NCBI GenBank assembly: GCA_963677395.2
Contig: OY781965.2
Coordinates: 3,100,001 to 3,164,000, forward strand
Source: G963667975 sp963677395
GTDB taxonomy: Bacteria; Bacteroidota; Bacteroidia; Bacteroidales; G963667975
Direction of reading: 5' to 3'
DNA: 64,000 nt
A program made the position numbers and the translations under genes. This document shows, piece by piece, positions 1 to 8,293 of this stretch (positions are counted from its first letter, which is position 1; each line of letters opens with the position of its first letter). The notes beneath the pieces are model-generated. The model searched no databases and was not told the origin of the DNA. It worked only from the letters and a program-made list of their open reading frames with translations.

Positions 1-1853
1 AATGTACTTCCCTGATTTACTTTACTTTCCACTATCAATGCGCTCCCATGATCTTCCACAAAATCTTTCACAAGAATTAATCCCAAACCGCTTCCTTTTT
101 CGCCGGAAGTTCCGGGTGTAGATGTTAAATCGTCAAGCTTGAATAATGAACCTAAAACCTTTTCGCTCATTCCGATTCCATTATCAGAAACCGAAATCTC
201 AACTTTATCATTATGAACATCAGACATCGTCGTTTTCACAACAATTTTCCCACCTTTCCCCGAAAATTTAATTGCATTCGATAAAAGATTTCTGAATATT
301 GTGGACAACATATTTTCATCAGCCATTACATCAATATCTTCTGATATTAAAATAGTTATATTAATTTTTTTATGTTCTAGAGCAGATTTAAAAACATTAT
401 TCACTTCTAACAACAATGATTTTAAATTTACTGCCTTTGGTAAAAAATTGATGACTCCTCGTTGTGAACGCGCCCAAATAAGAAGGTTCTCAAGTAAATT
501 ATACAGCATTCCCGAAGAATTCTTCATCTCTTCAATTAGCTCATTTTTATCACTTTCCGAAAGATCTTCTTCTTTATCAAGCAAAAGTTCAGTAATTGAT
601 TTAAAAGAGCCCAGCGGACTTCTTAAATCATGCGCAATTATGGAGAAAAAACTATCCTTGGTTTTATTCAATTCTTCCAACTTAACATTCTGCTCCTGAA
701 TTATTTTATTTTTTTCTTCCAACGACTGATTATTAAGTTGCAGTAATCTCTGTTTATTTCGCTTCTCTATCAAATAGATTGACATAAAAAACACAAACAG
801 CGTCATTACAATAGAAATGAACACCAATACTTTCCGTTGCTCTATAATTTCCTTATTTTGAAACTCTAACCTATTGCTAGTTTCTATTTCGGATACAACA
901 TATTTATTAATTCCGTTTTGATATTCTCCTCTATATTTATAATTAATTTTCTGAAATTCATAAGCTTGTTTATAATTCCCAAGATTATAATTTGACTCAG
1001 CCAAAATACGGCTAAGCATCCGTTTAAATATCAAAATATTTCGTTTATCAGCAAGTATATATCCTTTTTGACTATAGATAAGAGCCCGTTTAAAATCACC
1101 TTTCATCTCAAACAGTCTGCCATAATTATAGTAAACATTTATCAACATTTCTTCCTTTCGAAGATGAAGAGCATGATCCATCGCGATATTTAAATAATAT
1201 TCAGCAGAATCATATTGATTCAGCTCTCGGTATGCCGAACCAATAACATTGTATAATGAAGAAAACTGAGAGGAATCACTTTCTATGTATTGTAACCCGG
1301 TTTTTGCAATAAACATCGACTTACGGAATCTCTTTTGTTCAAATAAAATGGAAGCCATTCTGTCATAAATATTTACCAAATATTTTTTTTCATTCAGGCT
1401 TTTTGCAATCTCAAGAGCTTTGATAAGATTGATGATCCCGCGATTATAATCCACTACAGATCTATAGTGCTCAGAAAGTGAAATATATAATCTACATTTC
1501 TCAACATTTTTCCCATACTTTTCGATAAACTTACTGGCCACAAAATAAAAATCAGATGCCTTATCGAGTTCCCCTTTAAATTGAAAATAATCGCCCAAAA
1601 TCAGAGATGCTTTAGCTTTTCCGGCCTGATATTCAATATCAACAGATTGATCATAAGCCTTTCTTGAAAAATTAAATTGAGATATAGAGCCTTGAGGAAA
1701 TTTTTCTGCAGATCGTAGCAAAAGATCAACCTTATTTTTTTCTTTATTGTCAATTCCGGCATGGGTACTAAATACAATGAGCATTAATAAAACTAATGCA
1801 AACAGCCTGATATTGTTAACAAAAACTATCTGAATTCTCAGTTTCAGAAACAT
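1..1853 (-). CDS. TPR-containing sensor histidine kinase (C-terminus cut by window edge)
   Basis: I translated this frame by hand; it is open from an ATG at 1853 to the left edge, so about 617 residues are visible and only the last few are missing. A hydrophobic N-terminal segment suggests export of the sensor part. Residues about 40-330 are helical, TPR-like pairs rich in Tyr, Ala and Gly at repeat positions. A membrane segment lies near 341-360 and a short coiled coil follows. The kinase core has the H-box with His408 in an AHDLRSP motif, an N-box (NLLSNAIKF) near 521, G1 (DNGIGM) near 559 and G2 (GSGLGL) near 588. The family autophosphorylates this histidine and passes phosphate to a response regulator. 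No partner is visible, because the gene runs off the window. It is divergent from moeA. Confidence 0.9.
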   Translation of the reverse strand, partial: MFLKLRIQIVFVNNIRLFALVLLMLIVFSTHAGIDNKEKNKVDLLLRSAEKFPQGSISQFNFSRKAYDQSVDIEYQAGKAKASLILGDYFQFKGELDKASDFYFVASKFIEKYGKNVEKCRLYISLSEHYRSVVDYNRGIINLIKALEIAKSLNEKKYLVNIYDRMASILFEQKRFRKSMFIAKTGLQYIESDSSQFSSLYNVIGSAYRELNQYDSAEYYLNIAMDHALHLRKEEMLINVYYNYGRLFEMKGDFKRALIYSQKGYILADKRNILIFKRMLSRILAESNYNLGNYKQAYEFQKINYKYRGEYQNGINKYVVSEIETSNRLEFQNKEIIEQRKVLVFISIVMTLFVFFMSIYLIEKRNKQRLLQLNNQSLEEKNKIIQEQNVKLEELNKTKDSFFSIIAHDLRSPLGSFKSITELLLDKEEDLSESDKNELIEEMKNSSGMLYNLLENLLIWARSQRGVINFLPKAVNLKSLLLEVNNVFKSALEHKKINITILISEDIDVMADENMLSTIFRNLLSNAIKFSGKGGKIVVKTTMSDVHNDKVEISVSDNGIGMSEKVLGSLFKLDDLTSTPGTSGEKGSGLGLILVKDFVEDHGSALIVESKVNQGST

Positions 1854-1969
1854 GTAAATGGGGGATTGGCACTGCAAAGTTCTTGTTTTAATTTAAGAAC
1901 ACCAAATTTCCAGAAATATTTTAGTACTATACAGACATTTCTCTTTCATAAATAAACCGCGGCATTGTT

Positions 1970-1977
1970 TACATTTG
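1970..1977 (+). promoter_or_regulatory. -7 promoter box TACATTTG of the molybdenum cofactor operon
   Basis: The box matches the Bacteroidota consensus TAnnTTTG exactly and lies 21 bases before the moeA start, giving a leader of roughly 15 nucleotides. No clear -33 element was seen. Confidence 0.65.
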
Positions 1978-1998
1978 CAAACTTAAACATATCGGTTT

Positions 1999-3171
1999 AT
2001 GATTCTTTTTGAAGAAGCTATTCAAATAATTAGCAATCAACACTGTATTACCTCATCAGAGATAATTAAGATGAGAAAAAGCACAGGCCGTATTCTGTCA
2101 TCGGATCTGTTTTCCGACATGAATATGCCCCCTTTTGATAAGTCGGCAGTGGATGGATATGCCTGTAAACGTATTAATCTGTTCGACGAATTGGAGGTTA
2201 CCGGAATCATTGCAGCCGGGTTCGCATCCGAAAAAGAGATTGGCGAAAAACAATGTATCAAAATCATGACCGGGGCACCAATTCCAAAAGGTGCTGATTG
2301 TGTTATTATGGTTGAAGAAACAGAAATTATCCGTGACAATCATATCCGTTTTACGGGCACTAAAACCAACGATAATATTTGTTTTTTGGGTGAAGATGTA
2401 AAGAAAGATGCACTGGTATTAAAAAAAGGAACATTGATTCGTCCTCAGGAAATTGCAGTAATAGCTTCGGTAGGAGCACATCAGGTTTCTGTTTTCAGGC
2501 AACCCACGATTGGAATAATTTCAACCGGAGATGAACTGGTTGAGCCAGAAAATATTCCTTCCGCATCACAGATTCGAAATTCAAATGCCTGGCAATTGAT
2601 TGCACAAGCTGAACAAGCAGGCTGTAACACAAATTATTACGGAATAGCAAAAGACAACAAAGCAGATACTAAGGCAAAAATAGAGCTATCGATGAGCCAA
2701 AACAACATCACCCTCCTGACCGGAGGCGTTTCGATGGGTGATTTTGACTATGTCCCTGAAATTTTACATGAATCAGGCATTGAAATATTATTCAAAAGTA
2801 TAGCCGTTCAGCCGGGTCGCCCTACCCTTTTTGGTAAGAAAGAAGATAAGTTTGTTTTCGGACTTCCCGGAAATCCTGTTTCTTCTTTCGTTCAATTCGA
2901 ACTCCTTGTTAAGCAATTAATCTACAAATTTTCAGGAAGAATTGACAAACCAGGATTTACACCTGTTATTGCTGGAGATAATTTCAAACGCAAAAACATC
3001 AGCCGGAAGGCATTTATCCCTGCTAATTTTTATAAAGGACAAATATTTCCAGTCAGCTATCACGGTTCGGCTCATATTCACGCCTACACTTCAGCCAATG
3101 CATTGGTTATGATGGAAATAGGACAGCAAGAAATCAAAGAAGGAGAATGGGCAAATGTTAGATTCTTATAA
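1999..3171 (+). CDS. moeA: Molybdopterin molybdenumtransferase MoeA
   Basis: MoeA inserts molybdate into adenylylated molybdopterin, the last step of molybdenum cofactor synthesis in the cytoplasm. The 390-residue length is normal for the family. The family signature MPPFDKSAVDGYA is at about residues 43-55. The MPT-binding domain has the GIISTGDELV and TGGVSMGDFD motifs (about 173-250), followed by a GLPGNPVSSFV motif near 290 and a small C-terminal beta domain. It is first in an operon: its last 17 bases overlap moaA, so the two are translationally coupled. The start at 1999 fits the promoter at 1970-1977. Confidence 0.95.
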   Translation: MILFEEAIQIISNQHCITSSEIIKMRKSTGRILSSDLFSDMNMPPFDKSAVDGYACKRINLFDELEVTGIIAAGFASEKEIGEKQCIKIMTGAPIPKGADCVIMVEETEIIRDNHIRFTGTKTNDNICFLGEDVKKDALVLKKGTLIRPQEIAVIASVGAHQVSVFRQPTIGIISTGDELVEPENIPSASQIRNSNAWQLIAQAEQAGCNTNYYGIAKDNKADTKAKIELSMSQNNITLLTGGVSMGDFDYVPEILHESGIEILFKSIAVQPGRPTLFGKKEDKFVFGLPGNPVSSFVQFELLVKQLIYKFSGRIDKPGFTPVIAGDNFKRKNISRKAFIPANFYKGQIFPVSYHGSAHIHAYTSANALVMMEIGQQEIKEGEWANVRFL

Positions 3172-3955
3172 TCGAAATATTAACTACTTACGAATATCTC
3201 TAACCGACAGATGTAACCTTCGCTGCACCTATTGCATGCCCGAAGAGGGTGTTAAGCATATTGATCATCAGGAAATTTTGAGTTTTGAAGAGATTATCGC
3301 ATTCACCAAAATGGCAGTAAGTTTAGGCATTGATAAAGTAAGGATTACAGGTGGAGAACCATTGGTACGTAAAGGTGTTGTTAATCTGGTTAAAATGCTG
3401 GCCGCTATTGAAGGAATCAAAGATCTGAGTATGACTACCAATGCCACGTTGCTCGATAAATTTGCAATGCCTCTCAAACAAGCAGGTCTTCACAGAATAA
3501 ACATCAGTCTGGATACTTTGAATCCTAATAAATTTCACACTATCACACGATTAGGAAACATTCAGGACGTTTACAACGGAATAGATGCCGCATTAGACGC
3601 AGGTTTTTATCCTTTAAAAATAAATTGTGTAATTCAGCATAGCAAAGATGAGCCCGACGCTCAGGAAGTTGCTCTATACGCACAACGAAAAGGAATTGAA
3701 GTACGTTTTATTCCTCAAATGAATCTCAAAAACGGAAGTTTTGGTCAGGTAATCAACGGAGAAGGAGGTAAATGCCACACGTGCAATCGTTTACGTCTAA
3801 CAGCCAACGGCAAAATAAAACCCTGTCTTTTCTCTGATCTTGAAATAGACATCCGAAAAACCGGATATAAAGAAGCCATCCAACTGGCGGTAGGCATCAA
3901 ACCAGAAAAAGGAGTTCAGAATCACAACAACCTCTTCAACAGCATGGGAGGATAA
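3155..3955 (+). CDS. moaA: GTP 3',8-cyclase MoaA, short form
   Basis: MoaA is a radical-SAM enzyme that starts molybdopterin synthesis by converting GTP to 3',8-cyclo-GTP. The N-terminal cluster motif CNLRCTYC (CX3CX2C) is at about residues 20-27, and the SAM-binding ITGGEPL motif follows. The C-terminal substrate-cluster motif CHTC...C (CX2CX13C) is present, and the protein ends in the conserved Gly-Gly. At 266 residues it is about 60 shorter than the E. coli enzyme. The shortening lies between the RFIPQMNL strand and the second cluster, where most MoaA proteins carry an extra segment. I recall similar short forms in Bacteroidales, so this is probably a lineage variant rather than a deletion. 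It overlaps moeA and precedes moaC. Confidence 0.9.
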   Translation: MLDSYNRNINYLRISLTDRCNLRCTYCMPEEGVKHIDHQEILSFEEIIAFTKMAVSLGIDKVRITGGEPLVRKGVVNLVKMLAAIEGIKDLSMTTNATLLDKFAMPLKQAGLHRINISLDTLNPNKFHTITRLGNIQDVYNGIDAALDAGFYPLKINCVIQHSKDEPDAQEVALYAQRKGIEVRFIPQMNLKNGSFGQVINGEGGKCHTCNRLRLTANGKIKPCLFSDLEIDIRKTGYKEAIQLAVGIKPEKGVQNHNNLFNSMGG

Positions 3956-3965
3956 ACACCAGCTT

Positions 3966-4412
3966 ATGAATAATTTATCACATATCAACGAAGATGGCAA
4001 GGCAAACATGGTTGACGTGAGTGCCAAACCAATCCAGATCAGAACAGCCCGTGCAAAAGGTTTTATCCGTATGCAGCCTGAAACGCTGAATCTGATTCGC
4101 GAAAATCAAATTAAAAAAGGGGATGTACTCACCATTGCCGAAATAGCTGGTATTCAGGGAGGCAAACGAACTTCGGAACTTATTCCCCTTTGTCATCCGC
4201 TAAACATTCAGAAAATGGATGTAAAAGCAAAACTCTGTGATGAGGGTATCGAAGTAGAAGCTTTTGCAAAATGTTCCGGACAAACCGGGATTGAAATGGA
4301 AGCCATTACCGCTGCCTCAATCGCATTAATCACGCTCTACGATATGTGCAAAGCAGTTGACAAACAAATGGTTATTGAACGAATTGAATTGATTGAAAAG
4401 ATAAAAGAGTAA
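3966..4412 (+). CDS. moaC: Cyclic pyranopterin monophosphate synthase MoaC
   Basis: MoaC rearranges the MoaA product into cyclic pyranopterin monophosphate. The 148-residue sequence carries the N-terminal SHINEDGKANMVDVS motif, ELIPLCHPL with the catalytic-region histidine near residue 77, TGIEMEA with the two conserved glutamates, and LYDMCKAVD with the conserved Asp and Lys. The usual C-terminal tail GGKSG is missing, because the protein ends about ten residues early; all core residues are present. It follows moaA after 10 bases and shares its operon. moaD, moaE and a sulfur carrier system are not in this window and must lie elsewhere. Confidence 0.95.
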   Translation: MNNLSHINEDGKANMVDVSAKPIQIRTARAKGFIRMQPETLNLIRENQIKKGDVLTIAEIAGIQGGKRTSELIPLCHPLNIQKMDVKAKLCDEGIEVEAFAKCSGQTGIEMEAITAASIALITLYDMCKAVDKQMVIERIELIEKIKE

Positions 4413-4448
4413 AAAGGGTAAAAAGTGAAAAGTGAGAGGTAATTTAAA

Positions 4449-5381
4449 ATGGCACAGTTAAAGATACATTCGGTAAATATTTCGGAGAAAAAAGGGACGG
4501 TAAAATGCAGTGTTCCTTCTATTAATCTTACTTTCAACGGCGTTGAAAAAGATGCACATTCCGGCAAGTGGCACCGGCAGGTTAGTTTGCTGGGTATAGA
4601 GAGTTTTCAGAAATTTGAAGTAATGGCCGGACGTAAGCTTGCCTTTGGCGAGTTTGCTGAAAACATTACTACAGAAGGCGTTACGCTATACCACACCAAA
4701 CCTTTCGACATTTTTAGGAACAATGATATTGAGCTTGAAGTAACTCAGATCGGAAAAAAATGCCACGGCGACCGTTGTGCTATCTATCAGGAAGTAGGCA
4801 ATTGCGTGATGCCCAAAGAAGGAATTTTTGCACGCGTAAAAGTTCCGGGAATACTCAAACCGGGAGATGTACTCGAATACATTCCAAAAGTATTCAAGGT
4901 ACAAATTATTACACTTAGCGACCGCGCTTCCGCTGGAGAATATGAAGATCGTAGCGGACAACGGATTGTGGAACGTATGGAAAACTATTTCAGAGAACTC
5001 GACCGTCAATTTATTGTTCGTAAAAGTGTGATTCCTGATGATGCAGAAACACTCCGCTTTCAACTGGAACAAGCTCAGAACGAAAATATTGACATACTCA
5101 TAACTACCGGTGGAACTGGCATCGGATCCAGGGATATTACTCCCGATATTGTAAAGTCGTATCTCGACAAAGAGATTCCCGGAATTATGGAGATGGTTCG
5201 CCACAAATATGGGCAAGAAAAGCCTATGGCATATATCAGCAGATCAATTGCCGGAGTGATGAAAAACACCTTCGTTTACACTCTGCCCGGAAGCCTGAAT
5301 GCTGTAGATGAGTATATGAACGAAATCCTCCCTTTGCAGGAACATCTCTTTTTTATGTTGTACGGAATTGATAATCATTAA
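4449..5381 (+). CDS. MOSC domain fused to MogA/MoaB-type molybdopterin adenylyltransferase
   Basis: The protein has two parts. Residues about 1-150 form a MOSC domain with the conserved cysteine region KKCHGDRCAIYQEVGNC near 100-117 and a typical PGILKPGD turn. Residues about 155-310 form a MogA/MoaB domain, with LSDRASAGEYEDRSG, the nucleotide/MPT-binding TTGGTGIGSRDITPD, and a YTLPGSLNAVDEYM motif near the end. MogA activates molybdopterin by adenylylation for MoeA, and MOSC domains handle sulfur or carry the cofactor to targets. Fusing the two suggests cofactor maturation and sulfuration are coupled in one polypeptide. It sits 36 bases after moaC in the same operon and overlaps the 3' neighbour region. 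Confidence 0.9.
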   Translation: MAQLKIHSVNISEKKGTVKCSVPSINLTFNGVEKDAHSGKWHRQVSLLGIESFQKFEVMAGRKLAFGEFAENITTEGVTLYHTKPFDIFRNNDIELEVTQIGKKCHGDRCAIYQEVGNCVMPKEGIFARVKVPGILKPGDVLEYIPKVFKVQIITLSDRASAGEYEDRSGQRIVERMENYFRELDRQFIVRKSVIPDDAETLRFQLEQAQNENIDILITTGGTGIGSRDITPDIVKSYLDKEIPGIMEMVRHKYGQEKPMAYISRSIAGVMKNTFVYTLPGSLNAVDEYMNEILPLQEHLFFMLYGIDNH

Positions 5382-5385
5382 TATC

Positions 5386-5940
5386 ATGGACAGAAACACC
5401 GCTCTAGAACTACTCTTTACCCACGTTGAATCAGATAGTTTGCGTAAGCACTCACTCGCATCCGAAGCTGTAATGAAATCTCTGGCCCGTCAGTTAAAGC
5501 AAGATGAAATCCATTGGGGACTGGCCGGACTTCTGCACGACCTTGACGTGGAAATTACCCGTGATACCCCTGAATTTCACGGAACGAAAACGTTGGAACT
5601 GCTTCAGCCTTTTAAATTACCGGAAAATTTGCTACAGGCTATCCGAATGCACAATGAGTTTGCTACAAAACTGGAACGTACCGAACAGTTCGACATTGCA
5701 CTGGCAGCCGGAGAAACTATTACCGGACTCATCACCGCAACTGCTTTGGTTTATCCCGATAAAAAGCTTTCATCCGTAAAGGTAAAATCCATCGTGAAAC
5801 GCATGAAAGAAAAGAACTTTGCCGCCAGTGTAAAACGTGAAAACATTCTGGAATGTGAAAAAATCGGCATTCCTATCGATACCTTTGCTACAATAACCCT
5901 GACTGCTATGCAGGAGATTTCCAAAGAGTTGGGAATGTGA
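5386..5940 (+). CDS. HD-domain phosphohydrolase-like protein
   Basis: This 184-residue protein belongs to the HDIG-type HD family. The metal-binding core is seen as an early histidine (LRKHSLAS), the HD pair in GLLHDLDVE near residues 54-62, and HNEF near 87. A basic C-terminal half follows. The family hydrolyses phosphate esters such as nucleotides or phosphorylated metabolites; the substrate here is unknown. I chose the ATG at 5386, 5 bases after the MOSC-MogA stop, over an upstream in-frame start that would overlap that gene. Its place at the end of the molybdenum cofactor operon suggests a role in cofactor or nucleotide by-product handling, but this is only inferred from position. Confidence 0.8.
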   Translation: MDRNTALELLFTHVESDSLRKHSLASEAVMKSLARQLKQDEIHWGLAGLLHDLDVEITRDTPEFHGTKTLELLQPFKLPENLLQAIRMHNEFATKLERTEQFDIALAAGETITGLITATALVYPDKKLSSVKVKSIVKRMKEKNFAASVKRENILECEKIGIPIDTFATITLTAMQEISKELGM

Positions 5941-5999
5941 CAGAAGTGACAACGTGATGAGATGAGTTTCGTATTTCAAAAAGCAGATTTCATTACAAC

Positions 6000-6007
6000 T
6001 AATTTTG
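6000..6007 (+). promoter_or_regulatory. -7 box TAATTTTG upstream of the frameshifted outer-membrane gene
   Basis: An exact TAnnTTTG match, 46 bases before the ATG at 6054. It implies that the broken gene downstream was, or still is, transcribed. Confidence 0.45.
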
Positions 6008-6053
6008 TTCGGATTATTTATTGATTTGCACCAATACTCGTTGAACATCTCCC

Positions 6054-6706
6054 ATGAAAAAGCTCTTCTTCTACCTGATTTTTTTGTCATATTGCAGCTT
6101 TTGCAGCAGGGCAATCACTGAAATTATCCGGTGGATATGTAATCACTTCTTCTTCAAATGACAACAGTATTCCTCATCAGAAAATTTTGGCCAACGCTTC
6201 TGATAATTACACTATTACCTTAAGTTTAGCGGATCTTAAACTTCGAAGAATTAATCTGATGCTTACATTAGGATTCAGTGCGGCAGGCGGCAGTTTTTCA
6301 TCTTCTTCAAGCGGTCTGGGTGGTGGAAATTTCACCTCTGCAAGCTACAACAAAAGCCAGTTAAATATCGGGTTTTATCCTTACTGTTTTAAGCTGTTAA
6401 AAAAATTACAAATTTCGTTTGGTGCTGAATATTTTATCGTTATCCACAGTTCTCACTCAGGCACTGATTATAATTGGATCATGAGTCATCCCAGCATTAC
6501 GAATCCTAGAAATGAAACGGTTTTAAAGAGTCAGTTTTTTAGAGCTGCAGTTCAGTTATCATCTGATTTCAACCTTCGTGAGAACTGGGCAATTACGCCT
6601 CTGTACAAATATTTCGATTGGTCTGGGAAGCGAATTTACCAATATTCCGGTAGCTCCTACAAGTGTTTTTCACAACTTCGAACTGGGGCTTAAACGAAAG
6701 CTTTAA
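6054..6706 (+). pseudogene. Frameshifted outer-membrane beta-barrel protein
   Basis: Three reading frames together make one plausible protein. Frame one starts at ATG 6054 with a signal peptide (MKKLFFYLIF). After a run of seven T near 6079-6085 the sensible continuation is in the next frame, which gives the end of the signal (AAFAAGQS) and a Ser/Gly-rich barrel through about 6600. The last strands are again one frame on, ending with NFELGLKRKL and stop at 6704-6706, a typical C-terminal barrel strand. Read without correction, the first frame stops after about 35 codons. Either the gene is decayed or the sequence has two single-base-class errors. The family is a small porin-like barrel of unknown function. 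Confidence 0.7.
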
Positions 6707-6746
6707 ACGCTTCACTTCCCCAAAAACGCACCTCGTTTATTAGTTG

Positions 6747-6754
6747 TACCTTTG
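6747..6754 (+). promoter_or_regulatory. -7 box TACCTTTG of the helicase gene
   Basis: An exact consensus match 24 bases before the ATG at 6778. Confidence 0.6.
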
Positions 6755-6777
6755 CTGCTTACAAACAAGGGATCGGA

Positions 6778-8091
6778 ATGGATTACAGCTCAATTTTATC
6801 AAACTTCGGTATTACTGCACTCAACGAAATGCAAAAAGCTGCAATGGAAGCAATTCCGGAGCCTCAGGATGTAATCCTCCTCTCTCCTACCGGATCGGGA
6901 AAAACACTTGGATTTTTACTGCCGGTTTTGCAGTTGTTAAGCACCGAAGCAGAAGGTGTGCAGGTACTGATACTTGTTCCTTCACGTGAACTCTCCATCC
7001 AGATTGAGAAGGTTTTTAAGCAAATGGGAACCCAGTTCAAGATCAATTGCTGTTACGGAGGTCATTCTGTTCGTATTGAAGAAAATAATTTACTTGAACC
7101 ACCAGCGGTTTTAGTGGGAACTCCTGGACGTATTGCTCACCATCTGCGAAAACACAATGTAAGCGTTCGTGATACTCAAATTTTAATTCTGGACGAGTTT
7201 GATAAATCGCTCGAATTAGGGTTCAAAGATGAGATGGAATACATCATTCATCAATGCAACAAACTCGAAAAAAGAATTTTAACTTCGGCAACTTCTCTTG
7301 ACCAAATCCCGGATTTTGTTGGATTACAAAAGAGTAAGACACTCAAATTCACCACAGAGCATCAGGAAATGGAGTCGAAACTGGAGCTGAAACAAGTGTT
7401 AGTTCCGGGAGATGACAAACTGGAAGCCTTGATGTTATTACTGGGCAAACTTGGCTCAAAATCGACAATTGTTTTCTGCAATCATCGCGATACCGTAAGC
7501 CGGATTTCGGAACAACTCCGTCGTTACAACATCGACCATGCCATTTACCATGGAGGCATGGAACAAATCGAGCGCGAAAAAGCACTTATCCGCCTCCGCA
7601 ACGGAAGTGTTCATTTTCTGATAACCACTGATTTAGCTTCCCGTGGATTAGATATTCCCGAAATTGAAGCCATTGTCCATTATCACCTCCCGCCAACCGA
7701 AGAGATCATGATTCATCGCAATGGCCGGACAGCCCGCATGCACGCCAACGGAACAGCCTATTTTATTCTGGATGAAGGCAATTATCTGCCTCCATTTTTA
7801 GACTATACTCCTGAAATTGAAGAGTTACCAAAAAAAATGCCAACACTTAAGGCTTGCGAATGGAAAACAATCTACATTGCCGGAGGAAAAAAAGATAAAA
7901 TTAGCAAGGCTGATGTAGCGGGAATGTTGCTTCAAAAAGGGGAACTTCATAAAGATGAGTTGGGAAAAATCGAAATTCTCGACCATTCTGCCTATGCTGC
8001 CGTGAAAGCCAGCAAAGTTTTAAACGTTCTACAGCTCGTTAAATTCGAAAAGATAAAAGGCAAAAAGTATAAGATTGAGATTGCATCGTAA
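6778..8091 (+). CDS. DEAD-box RNA helicase with C-terminal DbpA-type RNA-binding domain
   Basis: The 437-residue protein unwinds or remodels RNA using ATP. It shows motif I SPTGSGKT (about 35-42), Ia PSRELS, Ib GTPGR, motif II as DEFD rather than DEAD (about 140), motif III SAT, then HGGMEQ, TDLASRGLDIP and HRNGRTAR of the second RecA domain. Residues about 370-437 resemble the DbpA RNA-binding domain (GKKDKISKADVAGML and later IGKIEI-like segments), which in DbpA directs the enzyme to 23S rRNA. A ribosome-assembly role is therefore likely. DEFD is common in Bacteroidota members and is not expected to inactivate it. It is a single-gene unit. Confidence 0.9.
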   Translation: MDYSSILSNFGITALNEMQKAAMEAIPEPQDVILLSPTGSGKTLGFLLPVLQLLSTEAEGVQVLILVPSRELSIQIEKVFKQMGTQFKINCCYGGHSVRIEENNLLEPPAVLVGTPGRIAHHLRKHNVSVRDTQILILDEFDKSLELGFKDEMEYIIHQCNKLEKRILTSATSLDQIPDFVGLQKSKTLKFTTEHQEMESKLELKQVLVPGDDKLEALMLLLGKLGSKSTIVFCNHRDTVSRISEQLRRYNIDHAIYHGGMEQIEREKALIRLRNGSVHFLITTDLASRGLDIPEIEAIVHYHLPPTEEIMIHRNGRTARMHANGTAYFILDEGNYLPPFLDYTPEIEELPKKMPTLKACEWKTIYIAGGKKDKISKADVAGMLLQKGELHKDELGKIEILDHSAYAAVKASKVLNVLQLVKFEKIKGKKYKIEIAS

Positions 8092-8237
8092 AGACAGAAA
8101 AATCTCCAGCCTTTGGCTTCAACATTTATTAAATATCAAACAATTAGCTATTGAACACATTCAATACAGGATAGTTATAGGCTGCTTTTCACCAGAATAA
8201 CTTCAGGTTTATACCAAATTCACTTAGTATTATTTTT

Positions 8238-8245
8238 TACATTTG
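8238..8245 (+). promoter_or_regulatory. -7 box TACATTTG of the aspartic protease gene
   Basis: An exact consensus match. It overlaps the longest possible upstream start (8243), which shows that translation must begin at the later ATG at 8294. Confidence 0.65.
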
Positions 8246-8293
8246 CATTCAGCACATTTAACTTCTGTTTTCTCAACAAAGACTAACGATAAC

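Noticed and set aside
301..699. 132-codon plus-strand ORF
   Set aside because: It is antisense to the histidine kinase core, whose motifs are unmistakable.
4686..5216. 176-codon minus-strand ORF
   Set aside because: It is antisense to the MOSC-MogA gene and has no protein-like features.
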